From positions 1,798,001-1,862,000 of the forward strand of contig NZ_QUOV01000001.1 in the NCBI RefSeq assembly GCF_003390395.1: a stretch of 64,000 nt of DNA. Reading direction: 5' to 3'. The translations under genes and the position numbers were made by a program. This stretch comes from Thalassotalea euphylliae. GTDB taxonomy: Bacteria > Pseudomonadota > Gammaproteobacteria > Enterobacterales > Alteromonadaceae. Below are positions 1-9,380 of this stretch, piece after piece. Within the stretch, counting starts at the first letter, position 1. Every line of letters starts with the position of its first letter. The notes beneath the pieces are model-generated. The model was not told the origin of the DNA, did no database searches, and saw nothing but the letters and a program-made list of their open reading frames with translations.

Positions 1-52
1 AATTAAGCTTAGACTTGCTATGGCTAAAGAAATAGGCAAAAGAGAAAGGCAT

Positions 53-79
53 AAAAAAGCCCATCAAGGTGACGGGCTT
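53..79 (-). terminator. Rho-independent terminator of metG
   Basis: On the minus strand, arms AAGCCC and GGGCTT with an 11-base loop are followed by a T-run. It lies about 30 bases after the metG stop codon. Confidence 0.6.
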
Positions 80-107
80 AAAATCGTTAGTAAGGTGAGG
101 CTAGCGA

Positions 108-2174
108 CTATTTAACGCGCATTCCCGGCTGGGCGCCTTCTTCTGGATTAAGAATCCATAAGTCTTTACCGCCAGGGCCAGCAGCTAACACCATACCTTC
201 AGACATACCAAAACGCATTTTGCGCGGCGCTAGGTTAGCCACCATAACCGTTAACTTACCTTCTAAGTCTTCAGGTTGGTATGCTGATTTAATACCCGCA
301 AACACTTGGCGTGTTTCGCCGCCTAGGTCTAATTCAAGGCGCAGTAGTTTGTCTGCTTTTTCAACGTGCTCCGCTTTTACAATTTTCGCTACGCGTAGGT
401 CAATTTTTGCAAAATCGTCAAATTGAATTTCTGGTGCAATCGGGTCATCAGCTAATGGGCCAGTTGGCGCAGGTGCTGCTTTTTCAGTTGCTAATGATTC
501 TTTAGAGGCTTCAATCATTTCGTTTACTTTATCCATTTCAATACGTTGCATTAACGCTTTGAATTTGTTGATTTGGTGATCTTTCAGAAGGGCTTTATGG
601 CCGTCCCATACTAATTCGTCGTTTAAGAAACCTTGCGTTTTTTCTGCTAGGGCAGGAAGCACAGGTTTTAAGTAAATCATCAAGATACGGAATAGGTTAA
701 TGCCTAATGAGCAAATATCTTGAACTTCTTGCTGCTTGGTTTCGTCTTTAACCAGCTGCCATGGCTCTTTAACGGCAATGTACTCGTTCACTTTGTCAGC
801 TAATGCCATGATCTCTCGCATTGCTTTACCAAATTCACGGCCTTCGTATAGCTCAGCTAGCTTGTCACCAGCGGCCATTACTTCGTCTGCCAATGCTTGG
901 TCTTCAACATTGCTTGATAACATGCCATCAAAGCGCTTGGTGATAAAGCTAGCACAGCGTGAGGCAATGTTAACGACTTTACCAACCAAGTCAGAGTTTA
1001 CGCGTTGCGCAAAGTCTTCTAGGTTTAAGTCTAAATCGTCGATGCGGTTGGTTAATTTCGCCGCATAGTAGTAACGTAAGTACTCAGGGTTTAGGTGATC
1101 TAAGTATGTGCGGCCTTTAATAAAAGTGCCTTTCGACTTAGACATTTTCGCGCCATTTACGGTCACAAAACCGTGTGCGTAAACAGACGTCGGCTTACGG
1201 TAACCCGCGCCCTCCAGCATGGCAGGCCAGAATAAACTGTGGAAATAGATGATGTCTTTACCGATAAAGTGGTAAAGTTCGGCATCTGAGTTTTCATTCC
1301 AGTAGCTGTCAAAATCAATGTTTTCACGGTCACATAGGTTTTTGAAGCTGCCCATGTAACCGATTGGTGCGTCTAGCCATACGTAAAAAAACTTGCCTGG
1401 TGCGCCTGGAATTTCAAAACCAAAGTATGGCGCGTCACGGCTGATATCCCACTGCTGTAGGCCAGATTCAAACCATTCATTTAACTTGTTGGCCATTTCT
1501 TCTTGCAATGAGCCACCAGTAGTCCAGTCTTTTAGCATTTGCTCAAACGCTGGCAGGTCAAAGAAGTAATGCTCCGAATCACGCAATACTGGTGTTGAAC
1601 CTGATACTACTGAGCGCGGGTTGATGACTTCTGTTGGCGAGTAAGTTGCGCCACAGTTATCACAGCTATCGCCGTTTTCGTCTTCACTGCCACATTTAGG
1701 GCAAGTACCTTTGACGAAACGATCTGGCAAGAACATGCCTTTTTCTTCATCGTAAAGCTGTGAGATAGTGCGTGTTTTAATGTGGCCAGCAGCGTTTAGC
1801 TTATTGTAAATTTCACTGGCAAACTCACGGTTCTCGTCACTGTGGGTTGAGTGATAGTTGTCAAAGCTGATCAAAAAGTCGTTGAAATCTGCCATGTGCT
1901 CTTCGCGCACACCATCAATCATTTGCTCTGGCGTAATGCCAAGCTCTTGCGCTTTAAGCATAATTGGTGTGCCGTGGGCGTCGTCGGCACAAATAAAGTA
2001 AGTTTCGTTGCCGCGCATACGTTGGAAACGGACCCAAATATCGGTTTGGATATGTTCAAGTAAATGACCTAAATGAATAGAGCCATTGGCGTAAGGCAGG
2101 GCACAGGTCACTAAGATTTTACGCTTGTCTGCGGTAGCAGTTTGGGCGTTAGCTTGAGGTGTAGATTCTGACAT
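108..2174 (-). CDS. metG: Methionyl-tRNA synthetase MetG
   Basis: Charges tRNA-Met with methionine in the cytosol. The 688-residue protein is full length for the long, dimerising bacterial type. Visible signatures are the class I HLGH motif (residues 34-37), a zinc knuckle with Cys158, Cys161, Cys171 and Cys174, the KMSKS loop (343-347), and a C-terminal EMAP/Trbp-like tRNA-binding domain from about residue 586. It is divergent from the Mrp/ApbC gene with 144 bp between them, the same arrangement as in E. coli. The ATG start sits a few residues before the usual [15 protein letters not shown] start of the catalytic domain, so the N-terminal tail of about 16 residues is probably disordered. Confidence 0.97.
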   Translation of the reverse strand: MSESTPQANAQTATADKRKILVTCALPYANGSIHLGHLLEHIQTDIWVRFQRMRGNETYFICADDAHGTPIMLKAQELGITPEQMIDGVREEHMADFNDFLISFDNYHSTHSDENREFASEIYNKLNAAGHIKTRTISQLYDEEKGMFLPDRFVKGTCPKCGSEDENGDSCDNCGATYSPTEVINPRSVVSGSTPVLRDSEHYFFDLPAFEQMLKDWTTGGSLQEEMANKLNEWFESGLQQWDISRDAPYFGFEIPGAPGKFFYVWLDAPIGYMGSFKNLCDRENIDFDSYWNENSDAELYHFIGKDIIYFHSLFWPAMLEGAGYRKPTSVYAHGFVTVNGAKMSKSKGTFIKGRTYLDHLNPEYLRYYYAAKLTNRIDDLDLNLEDFAQRVNSDLVGKVVNIASRCASFITKRFDGMLSSNVEDQALADEVMAAGDKLAELYEGREFGKAMREIMALADKVNEYIAVKEPWQLVKDETKQQEVQDICSLGINLFRILMIYLKPVLPALAEKTQGFLNDELVWDGHKALLKDHQINKFKALMQRIEMDKVNEMIEASKESLATEKAAPAPTGPLADDPIAPEIQFDDFAKIDLRVAKIVKAEHVEKADKLLRLELDLGGETRQVFAGIKSAYQPEDLEGKLTVMVANLAPRKMRFGMSEGMVLAAGPGGKDLWILNPEEGAQPGMRVK

Positions 2175-2318
2175 TTTCTTTAGATACTAGCGTGCTAAGC
2201 ACTTTAAGGTGGAAATCAATGGCGCAATGGTACAGAATTTACCAGCTATTTTCATTAACAATTCTGGGCTATTTTTAATTAACTCGCCCTAGTTACTGTT
2301 ATTTATACAGGTGTCCAT

Positions 2319-3422
2319 TTGAGTCGCTTAAGTCAATTTTTTAGTAAGAAGAAACCCATTAATCCCGAAGACCTTTCACTTATTGAGTCAGTGCTTGATG
2401 CCTATCGCTCTGATGCGTTTCCGTATGGTGTATTAGCTTTATCCAACGAATTAGCGGGTGAACAGCAAAAAGATAAGTTGCTTATTGCGATAGAACTGCC
2501 TTTTTTTGCGGGCGATGAGCTAACCAGTATTGCCCATTCGCTTTCTGATGAACTAGGTAAATCGGTTGAGTTTACTACCTCAAACCATATAGAGCCGGTG
2601 CGCAAGCACGACATAGCAGGCGTAAAAAACATTATTGCTATTGCGTCTGGCAAAGGTGGTGTTGGAAAATCGACAACAACTGTCAATATCGCCCGTGCCT
2701 TGCAAAATGAAGGCGCGCGAGTCGGTATTTTGGATGCTGATATTTACGGCCCGTCAATTCCGACGATGCTGGGCTGCCAAGACGATAAACCGAGCTCAGT
2801 TGATGGTAAAACTATGATCCCCATTGACGCTGATGGTATTTACTCAATGTCAATCGGCTATTTAGTGCCAGACAGTGACGCTGCAGTCTGGCGTGGCCCT
2901 ATGGCGAGCACGGCGTTTAGCCAGTTATTAAATGAAACCCAGTGGCCAGAACTTGATTACCTGCTGATTGATATGCCGCCAGGTACAGGTGATATTCAAC
3001 TAACGCTTTCCCAAAAAGTACCTGTTGCCGGTGCCGTGATTGTCACTACACCGCAAGATATTGCACTAACCGATGCGCAAAAGGGCATTGCCATGTTTGA
3101 TAAAGTGAAAGTACCTGTGCTTGGCGTGGTCGAGAATATGAGTTATCACATTTGTGAAAACTGCGGTCATCACTCGCATTTATTCGGCCTTGATGGCGGC
3201 AAGGATATTGCCGAAATTAATCAGGTGGATTTGCTAGGACAGCTGCCGCTTAATATTCAAGTTAGGCAAGAAGCGGATTTAGGCGAGAGCTTATTTAATA
3301 GTGAAAGCGCTAGTGACATCTGTGATCAATACCGTAAAATAGCGCGCAATATAGCAAGTAAAGTATTTCATTTGCTTGATATGCGCAGTCCTGCAACACC
3401 TAATATCGAAATACTGGATTAG
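2319..3422 (+). CDS. apbC: Mrp/ApbC P-loop ATPase, Fe-S cluster carrier
   Basis: Cytosolic Mrp/NBP35-family ATPase that carries and delivers iron-sulfur clusters. Residues 1-95 form the MIP18/DUF59-like N-terminal region. The deviant Walker A GKGGVGKST is at 111-119, and the CxxC metal-binding pair is Cys278/Cys281 (CENC). The start is a TTG preceded by an AGGTG ribosome site; no ATG lies close by in frame. Length (367) matches E. coli Mrp. It diverges from metG as in E. coli, and a dCTP deaminase follows on the same strand after an 86-bp gap. Confidence 0.93.
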   Translation: MSRLSQFFSKKKPINPEDLSLIESVLDAYRSDAFPYGVLALSNELAGEQQKDKLLIAIELPFFAGDELTSIAHSLSDELGKSVEFTTSNHIEPVRKHDIAGVKNIIAIASGKGGVGKSTTTVNIARALQNEGARVGILDADIYGPSIPTMLGCQDDKPSSVDGKTMIPIDADGIYSMSIGYLVPDSDAAVWRGPMASTAFSQLLNETQWPELDYLLIDMPPGTGDIQLTLSQKVPVAGAVIVTTPQDIALTDAQKGIAMFDKVKVPVLGVVENMSYHICENCGHHSHLFGLDGGKDIAEINQVDLLGQLPLNIQVRQEADLGESLFNSESASDICDQYRKIARNIASKVFHLLDMRSPATPNIEILD

Positions 3423-3508
3423 CTAAATACAGGGATGAACATTTTGATATACACAATATTAAATAAAAACGAAAACCTAATAGACACAACAAAATAAGAA
3501 GAAGCGCC

Positions 3509-4102
3509 ATGAGATTATGTGATAAAGATATTGAACGCTGCATTGCTGACGGCAAAATAGTTATTGAGCCACAGCCAGATGCCTCGATGATCTCAGGTGT
3601 AAGCGTTGATATTCGCTTAGGCAATGAGTTTCGTGTATTTAAAAACAATACCGCACCGTTTATTGACTTAAGTGGCCCACGCGAAGAAGTGCAGGCGCAA
3701 ATGAATGCGGTGATGAGTGAAGAGATTGTTATTCCAGACGGCGAAGCCTTCTTTTTACACCCAGGCGAACTTGCATTAGCAGTGACTTATGAGTCGGTAA
3801 CCCTACCTGCGGATATCGTTGGCTGGCTTGACGGTCGTTCATCATTAGCACGCTTAGGCTTAATGGTGCATGTTACCGCTCACCGTATTGACCCTGGTTG
3901 GTCTGGCCAAATCGTTCTAGAGTTTTATAACAGTGGTAAGTTACCGCTTGCGCTTCGTCCGGGGATGAAAATTGCGGCATTAAATTTTGAAACTATGTCA
4001 GGCGAAGCTGATCGTCCGTACAACAAACGTGTAGATGCTAAATATAAAGGGCAAACGGGCGCGGTAGCCAGTCGTATTAGCCAAGATGATGCTTCAGAGT
4101 AG
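3509..4102 (+). CDS. dcd: dCTP deaminase
   Basis: Deaminates dCTP to dUTP, feeding dTMP synthesis. The 197-residue protein has the family core: the GRSSLAR loop with the catalytic region near residues 112-118, the HRIDPGWSG segment (about 128-136) and the C-terminal YKGQTGA segment that closes over the nucleotide. Length matches E. coli Dcd (193). It follows apbC on the same strand and ends at a hairpin shared with the converging ybhK-type gene. Confidence 0.96.
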   Translation: MRLCDKDIERCIADGKIVIEPQPDASMISGVSVDIRLGNEFRVFKNNTAPFIDLSGPREEVQAQMNAVMSEEIVIPDGEAFFLHPGELALAVTYESVTLPADIVGWLDGRSSLARLGLMVHVTAHRIDPGWSGQIVLEFYNSGKLPLALRPGMKIAALNFETMSGEADRPYNKRVDAKYKGQTGAVASRISQDDASE

Positions 4103-4129
4103 GGAAGTGCTGTTATAACGTTATGTGAC

Positions 4130-4163
4130 AATAGCCAATGCTAGTTAGCATTGGCTATTTTTA
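4130..4163. terminator. Bidirectional terminator between dcd and the YvcK-like gene
   Basis: A perfect 13-bp stem (AATAGCCAATGCT / AGCATTGGCTATT) with a 4-base loop is flanked by T-rich sequence on the plus side. The right arm contains the last codons and stop codon of the minus-strand gene. Confidence 0.75.
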
Positions 4164-5067
4164 ATGGGGCAATAGGCTCAATACCTTCAATGCACTTATT
4201 GAGTGCTTCAATAAGCTTTGCTTTATCATGATGATGTTTTACATCATAACTTGCCATATTGTGTGTGATCACTTTGATTTTATCTGATGTCACCTCTTTG
4301 TGATGACAAATCGCACTATCAATTGGCAGACAACCTATATTTTCCTCAATCCATGTCAGTTTTTCGTCTAGGCTAAGCGCGGCGGCAGGGCTGCTTTCCG
4401 CAACAATATTTTCGACAAATACACAGTGCCCTTTTCTTTGCTTAAGTGCATTCGCAATATCACGTACTAAGAGTGGCGGAACGACACTTGTTAAGAAACT
4501 GCCTGGGCCGAGAATAATTAAATCTGCATTGTTAATGGCGTCTACACATTGCTGAGGAGATTTAACCAAAGGTGCTAGCATTAAGTTCTTTGGCATAATT
4601 GGCATGTCATCTACTGAAAGCTCACCCACGCGGCAACGACCTTCTGGGTAAAAGGCCATTAAGTCAGTAGGGGACTCAGACATTGGCAATACCGGTGTTC
4701 TAACACGTAATAAACGTCGTACTAATTTAATCGAATCAATAGGGCTCGATTGAATTTGTCCTAAACCATAGAGGATCAAGTTCCCTAAATTGTGACCACC
4801 TAGCTCGTCTTCGCCGTCAAAGCGAAAATCAAATAATTGGCTGCCGACAGAGTTTTCATCCACTAACTGGGTTAAACAATTGCGCAGATCGCCCCATGCA
4901 ATGGAAGAGCTTCTTTTTCTTAAGCGACCAGTTGAACCACCATTATCAGTTGTAGTGACAATACCAGTAAGTTGATCTTGCATAAAAGAGAGAGTGGAGA
5001 GAACACGACCTAGGCCATGGCCACCACCAATAGCAACAATATTTAGTTTTTTTAGTTGCATAGTCAT
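4141..5067 (-). CDS. YvcK/YbhK/CofD-like protein (gluconeogenesis factor family)
   Basis: Member of the YvcK/CofD superfamily. The N-terminus has the Rossmann-like nucleotide loop AIGGGHGLGRVLS (about residues 12-24), then TTDNGGSTGRLR (about 39-50), the GDLRNCL segment and the GHNLGNLILYG segment, all typical of YvcK/YbhK. Family members bind UDP-sugars and are linked to carbon metabolism and cell-envelope homeostasis, not to F420 synthesis. At 308 residues it is full length. It stands alone, converging on dcd and divergent from the tRNA operon. The ATG two codons downstream of the annotated start is an equally possible start. Confidence 0.85.
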   Translation of the reverse strand: MTMQLKKLNIVAIGGGHGLGRVLSTLSFMQDQLTGIVTTTDNGGSTGRLRKRSSSIAWGDLRNCLTQLVDENSVGSQLFDFRFDGEDELGGHNLGNLILYGLGQIQSSPIDSIKLVRRLLRVRTPVLPMSESPTDLMAFYPEGRCRVGELSVDDMPIMPKNLMLAPLVKSPQQCVDAINNADLIILGPGSFLTSVVPPLLVRDIANALKQRKGHCVFVENIVAESSPAAALSLDEKLTWIEENIGCLPIDSAICHHKEVTSDKIKVITHNMASYDVKHHHDKAKLIEALNKCIEGIEPIAPLKIANAN

Positions 5068-5400
5068 GTGTGTTTCTTAACCAATTAGTTAAACCTTAAC
5101 GTTAAAGCCTTTAAAAATAAAGTTTTGACTCTTTACCAAGGTCAAAGTGGGCGCGAATACTAGCACAATTCAAAATTTGTTCAGCAAAACCACGCTCGCT
5201 AACTAGTTGAATACACAAAAAATAAGCAGATTGATTTCAATGTGAACGATCAAACAAATAATTCGATTCTTTTCGAGTTATTTTAAAATTAAGTGTTGAC
5301 ACTTATCAGGGGCATGCCTAAAATGCGCCTCGCTTTCGACGAGTACTAGGTCGCTTGTCTGAAGGCTGGTTTAAGTAAGGTGTTTTACCGAACTAAAACT
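5068..5400. other. Intergenic region upstream of the tRNA operon
   Basis: A 333-bp non-coding stretch between the divergent YvcK-like gene and the tRNA operon. Besides the tRNA promoter annotated separately I see an AT-rich upstream stretch that could act as an UP element, and a TTAACGTTAA palindrome at 5096-5105. No ORF is supported. Confidence 0.5.
5296..5324 (+). promoter_or_regulatory. Strong sigma-70 promoter of the tRNA operon
   Basis: A perfect -35 TTGACA (5296-5301) and -10 TAAAAT (5319-5324) are separated by 17 bp. The -10 is followed by GC-rich GCGCC, the type of discriminator that gives stringent (ppGpp) control to stable-RNA promoters. AT-rich sequence precedes the -35. Confidence 0.8.
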
Positions 5401-5476
5401 GGGGCTATAGCTCAGCTGGGAGAGCGCTTCGCTGGCAGCGAAGAGGTCTGCGGTTCGATCCCGCATAGCTCCACCA
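5401..5476 (+). tRNA. tRNA-Ala (anticodon GGC)
   Basis: 76 nt including the encoded CCA. The cloverleaf is complete: acceptor GGGGCTA/TAGCTCC with the G3-U70 wobble that identifies alanine tRNAs, anticodon loop CTGGCAG giving GGC, and T-loop TTCGATC. First gene of a three-tRNA transcript. Confidence 0.96.
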
Positions 5477-5537
5477 TTTTCTAGAATGTTGGTAACTAAA
5501 GGTGTCTTTTAAGATAAAGGTTACGAGCATGAACAGT

Positions 5538-5613
<76 letters not shown>

Positions 5614-5707
5614 CTTTCTGGGAGCTGCCTTCTAGGTCAGGCAGTTGACCAAGTGAGCATTAAGCTAATGAAAATTAGAGTAATGTAAACTAAAAAGTTT
5701 CTAAGCG

Positions 5708-5755
5708 GTTGCTATTGAGAGGAGAGGGTACTTTTCTTGAAAGGTAAATAGCAAC
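5708..5755 (+). other. Structured spacer between the two tRNA-Glu genes
   Basis: Perfect 9-bp arms GTTGCTATT (5708-5716) and AATAGCAAC (5747-5755) enclose a second small hairpin at 5730-5745 with a CUUG tetraloop. It lies inside the tRNA precursor and may guide RNase processing. This is inference from sequence. Confidence 0.45.
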
Positions 5756-5806
5756 AAGCGCTGAATTATCAAAGTGTGTTAGCACAATTTGTTAAGCGAT
5801 TTCAGT

Positions 5807-5882
<76 letters not shown>

Positions 5883-5888
5883 CAAATT

Positions 5889-5915
5889 AAAAAACCGACG
5901 TAAGTCGGTTTTTTT
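5889..5915 (+). terminator. Terminator of the tRNA operon
   Basis: Stem AACCGAC/GTCGGTT with a GTAA loop followed by a seven-base T-run, beginning 6 bases after the second tRNA-Glu. Confidence 0.85.
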
Positions 5916-6344
5916 ATGCCCAAAATTTGATTCATATCGCTTTATAAATAACATTAGTTGGCTGATGTCTTTCTATTGTTCTCTTCTTAATAATTTCTCT
6001 GATTTTCGTTTAGCGTTTACCAAGTTTTTATCAGAGCAGCCGAGCCTAAAATAACGAACAACTCACCAAAACATAATCGATAAATGTAATTTCTGTCGCC
6101 GATTTCCAAATCTGCAGTGAATTCTAAACACATATCGGCCTGTTAACTTTCTAGAAATGGTCAACAAGGCAAACATCACCATGATCATATTTTCTTAACA
6201 AAATCTCTATAATGTATTCCATAACTTTGTTAGGGTAAATAAAAAAGAGAATAGGTCTGGGCGAAAATAAATCACTTGTCGGTAATTTTTAAGATCGTTA
6301 ACGTTAAAAGGGTAATTAATAGAGTAAATACTCTTTTGGGGTGG

Positions 6345-6360
6345 TGGCACGATTTTTACT
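6345..6360 (+). promoter_or_regulatory. Weak sigma-54-like promoter element
   Basis: TGGCACG (6345-6351) matches the -24 element exactly. After the right spacing comes TTACT where TTGCA/T is expected, so the -12 GC reads AC. No good sigma-70 pair was seen nearby apart from a TATAGT at 6362. Tentative. Confidence 0.22.
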
Positions 6361-6389
6361 TTATAGTAGACGTCTCATTAGGTGCTGCT

Positions 6390-6440
6390 ATGAAGGTTGA
6401 GATATTTTATAAATTCAATAAGTTAAGCAAAGGAAGGTAG
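6390..6440 (+). CDS. Possible 16-codon leader ORF before HMG-CoA reductase
   Basis: ATG to TAG encodes MKVEIFYKFNKLSKGR. AGGTG stands 6 bases before the ATG, and the ORF ends one base before the HMG-CoA reductase ATG, so that its last codons contain the ribosome site (AAGGAAGG) of the downstream gene. The layout would allow translational coupling. No homology is recognised and a chance ORF is quite possible. Confidence 0.25.
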   Translation: MKVEIFYKFNKLSKGR

Positions 6441-6441
6441 T

Positions 6442-7611
6442 ATGGTTAGTAAAAAAATTCCACGTAATTCAGAAAATGATTACACAGATGAAATGGCGCA
6501 AGTTCGTCGTGACTTTATCCATCAAGAAACCGGTGCAGTTATGGAGCACACAGGCAACTACAGCATTAGTACAGATGTGTTACCTGGTAACATAGAGAAT
6601 TTTATCGGGGTTGTGCAAATGCCTGTTGGTGTTGCTGGCCCAGTGCAAATTGATGGTGAGCACGCACAAGGCGAATTCTTCATTCCACTCGCGACAACTG
6701 AAGGAACTTTAGTGGCGAGCTATAGCCGTGGTATGCGCTTGCTTAACGAATGTGGTGGTGTCAAAACCACCGTGGTTGAAGGCTTTATGCAACGAGCACC
6801 AGCATTTATTTTTGAAAGTGCACGCGAAGCTCGTGACTTTGGTCAATGGGTTGATGATCACTTTCTAAGTATCAAGGAAGTGGCCGAAACAACAACTTCT
6901 GTTGGTAAGCTTGAAAAAATTCAACAATGGTCAATTTCTCGCTTCCGTTACTTACGCTTTAATTTCACAACAGGTGACGCTGCAGGCCAAAACATGGTGG
7001 GTAAAGCAACCCTAGCTGCATGTGAATGGATCATTGCTAATGCACCTTTCTCTTGCCGCTACTTATTGTCTGGCAATATGGATACCGATAAAAAGCACTC
7101 TCACTTAAATATGCTCCATTCGCGCGGTAAACGAGTTATTGCTGAAATTATGATTAAAGATGAAGTGCTGCAGAAAATCATGAAAGTTAGCACTAAGCAG
7201 TTCGCTGATGGCTGTGTAATGGCAAACACTGGCGCTATGATGGCAAATGCAGCATACAATGGCCCACATTCCGCAAATGGTATAGCGTCGCTGTTTATTG
7301 CGACGGGCCAAGATGAAGCTAATGTGGTTGAATCACATGCGGGCTTGTTATCACACCAGTTAATGGAAAATGGTGACTTGTATTTATCAGTGACATTACC
7401 TTCGTTAATTGTCGCGACTTTCGGTGGTGGTACTGGCTTGCCAACGCAAAACGAATGTTTACAAATGCTTGGCTGTGTGGGCAAAGGTAAGGCAAATAAG
7501 TTTGCTGAGATTGTTGCTGCGACAGTACTTGCAGGTGATATTTCACTGAAATCGGCGGTGATTTCTGGTCACTGGGTAAGTAGCCATGATCAGTTAGGTC
7601 GCAACCGTTAA
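6442..7611 (+). CDS. Hydroxymethylglutaryl-CoA reductase (class I-like)
   Basis: Reduces HMG-CoA to mevalonate with NAD(P)H, the committed step of the mevalonate route. Family signatures in order: FIGVVQMPVGVAGPV (about 54-68), TTEGTLVAS with catalytic Glu87, TTGDAAGQNM (177-185, the DAMGMNM cofactor motif), SGNMDTDKK with the catalytic lysine at 217/218, ATGQD with Asp291, FGGGTGLPTQ (about 327-336), and a terminal GHWVSSHD with catalytic His382. All four catalytic residues are present. At 389 residues it is a soluble catalytic domain with no membrane part. Most Gammaproteobacteria make isoprenoids by the MEP route, and no other mevalonate gene lies in the window. A strong AAGGAAGG site precedes the ATG. 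Function is likely but the pathway context is missing here. Confidence 0.87.
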   Translation: MVSKKIPRNSENDYTDEMAQVRRDFIHQETGAVMEHTGNYSISTDVLPGNIENFIGVVQMPVGVAGPVQIDGEHAQGEFFIPLATTEGTLVASYSRGMRLLNECGGVKTTVVEGFMQRAPAFIFESAREARDFGQWVDDHFLSIKEVAETTTSVGKLEKIQQWSISRFRYLRFNFTTGDAAGQNMVGKATLAACEWIIANAPFSCRYLLSGNMDTDKKHSHLNMLHSRGKRVIAEIMIKDEVLQKIMKVSTKQFADGCVMANTGAMMANAAYNGPHSANGIASLFIATGQDEANVVESHAGLLSHQLMENGDLYLSVTLPSLIVATFGGGTGLPTQNECLQMLGCVGKGKANKFAEIVAATVLAGDISLKSAVISGHWVSSHDQLGRNR

Positions 7612-7667
7612 ATTCTAACGCGATGATTGCTTGCTAGAGTTTTTATCAGCCAATCAGAGTACTGAAT

Positions 7668-7706
7668 AAAAAAGCGGATAGTGATTTAGTCACTATCCGC
7701 TTTTTT
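7668..7706. terminator. Bidirectional terminator after HMG-CoA reductase
   Basis: Stem AGCGGATAGTGA/TCACTATCCGCT with a TTTAG loop, A-run before and T-run after, so it can work for both the reductase gene and the converging antiporter gene. Confidence 0.85.
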
Positions 7707-7802
7707 ATAAGGACGTTTTTGTATGACGTTTTGATATGGCGTTAGGGCTTTAATCCGACTATTAGTATCGCTATATTCGGTTTAGCTCAAGCGATTATCG
7801 GC

Positions 7803-9380
7803 TCAGACTGGCTGTGGCACTTTTACCATTGCTAAACTTTCTTCTGCGAAACCGACACCGGCTTCATTGTAGAAGTTAAACACTTTATCAATACCCAGTG
7901 CTTGCAATTCCTCTCGTTCATCATCAAAACGTGCAATGGCAGCAATTTGGCCACGGTAGTTAACAGCCTTTAATTGGGTAGTGATATTAATCACATCTTG
8001 CACAGAAGGCACGGCAATCATTACCAGCTCTAGTTGATTTAAATCTAAAGTTTCCCAAAAATCACGAGATTCCGCGTCACCGTAAAAGGCTTGTGCGCCT
8101 GTCGATTTCAACCAATCAATTTTTCCTCGATCTGCATCTAATCCCCAAACTTTATTACCCACTTGTTGATCAAGTGCTTGGTATGCACCCATGCCTACAC
8201 GTCCCATACCAACGACAACAATAGGTGAGTCGCAAGGTTGATCAAATATGTCTTCAGGCAATCGCTTAGTGCGCTCTAGTTGAGTTAACGTGGCTTTGTG
8301 CTTGGCAAATAAGCGCTCCGAGAATCGATAGACGACATTGGTTAAGACAAAAGAAATTGAAACAGCGAGTGCTAAAATAACTAACCATTCCTTGCTTAGC
8401 CAGCCATTATCAACACTCAACGCCGCAACAATTAAGCCGAATTCACTAAAGTTGGTCAGAAGCATGGCTGATAAAAATGCAGGCCTTGCTTTTAACTTTA
8501 AGCTGCTAAGCAACACATAGAAGAGTGCAAATTTTATTGGCAGCATTAAACAAATAAGCAACGCAATGCCTAGCATTTCCCATGTGGGTAGGGCAGTAAA
8601 GCCGATCATTAAGAAAAAGCCAATCAAGAATAAATCTTTAAAATTCAATAGGGCTTTATTGATCTCGCTAGCTTTTGGGTGGCTTGCCAACAGCATGCCG
8701 ACAATGAGTGCGCCCAAATCACCTTTAATGCTCACAGCTTCAAATAATTCATAGCTGCCTAGAGCGAGGAAAAACCCTGTCAGCGGAATCAGCTCGCCAT
8801 GCCCAACCGCGGTGATAATTCGGTTCATGATAGGCTTGATAAGGAATAATGCGACTAAGCCAAGTGCCCATATACTTGGCGTTTTGCCCGTTGCTACCAC
8901 TAAAAATGCCACAGCGACAACGTCCTGCATGACCAAGATACCAACAGCAAGCTTGCCGTGGCGGGTGCGCATTTCCCCTTGTTCTTCAAGTAATTTTACA
9001 ATACACACTGTGCTGCTAAAACTCAGCGCAAAAGCAATTAATAGCGCGATTTCCAGTTCTAATGCGGCAAAGTAGGTAAGCCCTGCAAAGGCGACCAACT
9101 TTATCATCACAACTGTGCTTACTAACCAAAGTGCGGTATGGGAAAGGGCGCCTCCCCAGACTTCGAGCTTGAGAAGATCCTTCACGTTAAGTTTTAGACC
9201 AATGGTGAATAGCATCAACGTAATGCCTAAATCGGCCAGTGTAGTCAGGTAGTCATCGGCTTCAAAACCCATAAAGTGGAGCACAAAGCCAGCCAGTAGG
9301 TAGCCAATTGACGGTGGCAGTGAAATTAATTTAGCGCCCAGACCACAGAAAAAAGCGAATAAAACCCAGATAAATTCCAT
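7803..9380 (-). CDS. CPA2-family monovalent cation/proton antiporter with TrkA-N domain (KefB/KefC/YbaL type)
   Basis: Inner-membrane antiporter of the KefB/KefC/YbaL type, expected to exchange K+ (or Na+) for H+. The first 375 residues or so hold about 12 hydrophobic segments of the Na+/H+ exchanger fold. A RCK/TrkA-N domain follows, with the nucleotide loop VVVGMGRVGMGAY at about residue 415. Length 525 is typical of YbaL-like proteins. The start codon overlaps the tesA stop by one base (TAATG on the minus strand), so the two genes are probably translationally coupled. The transported ion cannot be told from sequence. Confidence 0.85.
   Translation of the reverse strand: MEFIWVLFAFFCGLGAKLISLPPSIGYLLAGFVLHFMGFEADDYLTTLADLGITLMLFTIGLKLNVKDLLKLEVWGGALSHTALWLVSTVVMIKLVAFAGLTYFAALELEIALLIAFALSFSSTVCIVKLLEEQGEMRTRHGKLAVGILVMQDVVAVAFLVVATGKTPSIWALGLVALFLIKPIMNRIITAVGHGELIPLTGFFLALGSYELFEAVSIKGDLGALIVGMLLASHPKASEINKALLNFKDLFLIGFFLMIGFTALPTWEMLGIALLICLMLPIKFALFYVLLSSLKLKARPAFLSAMLLTNFSEFGLIVAALSVDNGWLSKEWLVILALAVSISFVLTNVVYRFSERLFAKHKATLTQLERTKRLPEDIFDQPCDSPIVVVGMGRVGMGAYQALDQQVGNKVWGLDADRGKIDWLKSTGAQAFYGDAESRDFWETLDLNQLELVMIAVPSVQDVINITTQLKAVNYRGQIAAIARFDDEREELQALGIDKVFNFYNEAGVGFAEESLAMVKVPQPV

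Larger units (their letters stand above)
5917..6441. other. Long intergenic region upstream of the HMG-CoA reductase gene
   Basis: 525 bp without a substantial ORF. It holds a TTAACGTTAA palindrome (6298-6307), a sigma-54-like element (6345-6360) and a 16-codon leader ORF (6390-6440), annotated separately. The rest is AT-rich and unrecognised. Confidence 0.5.
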
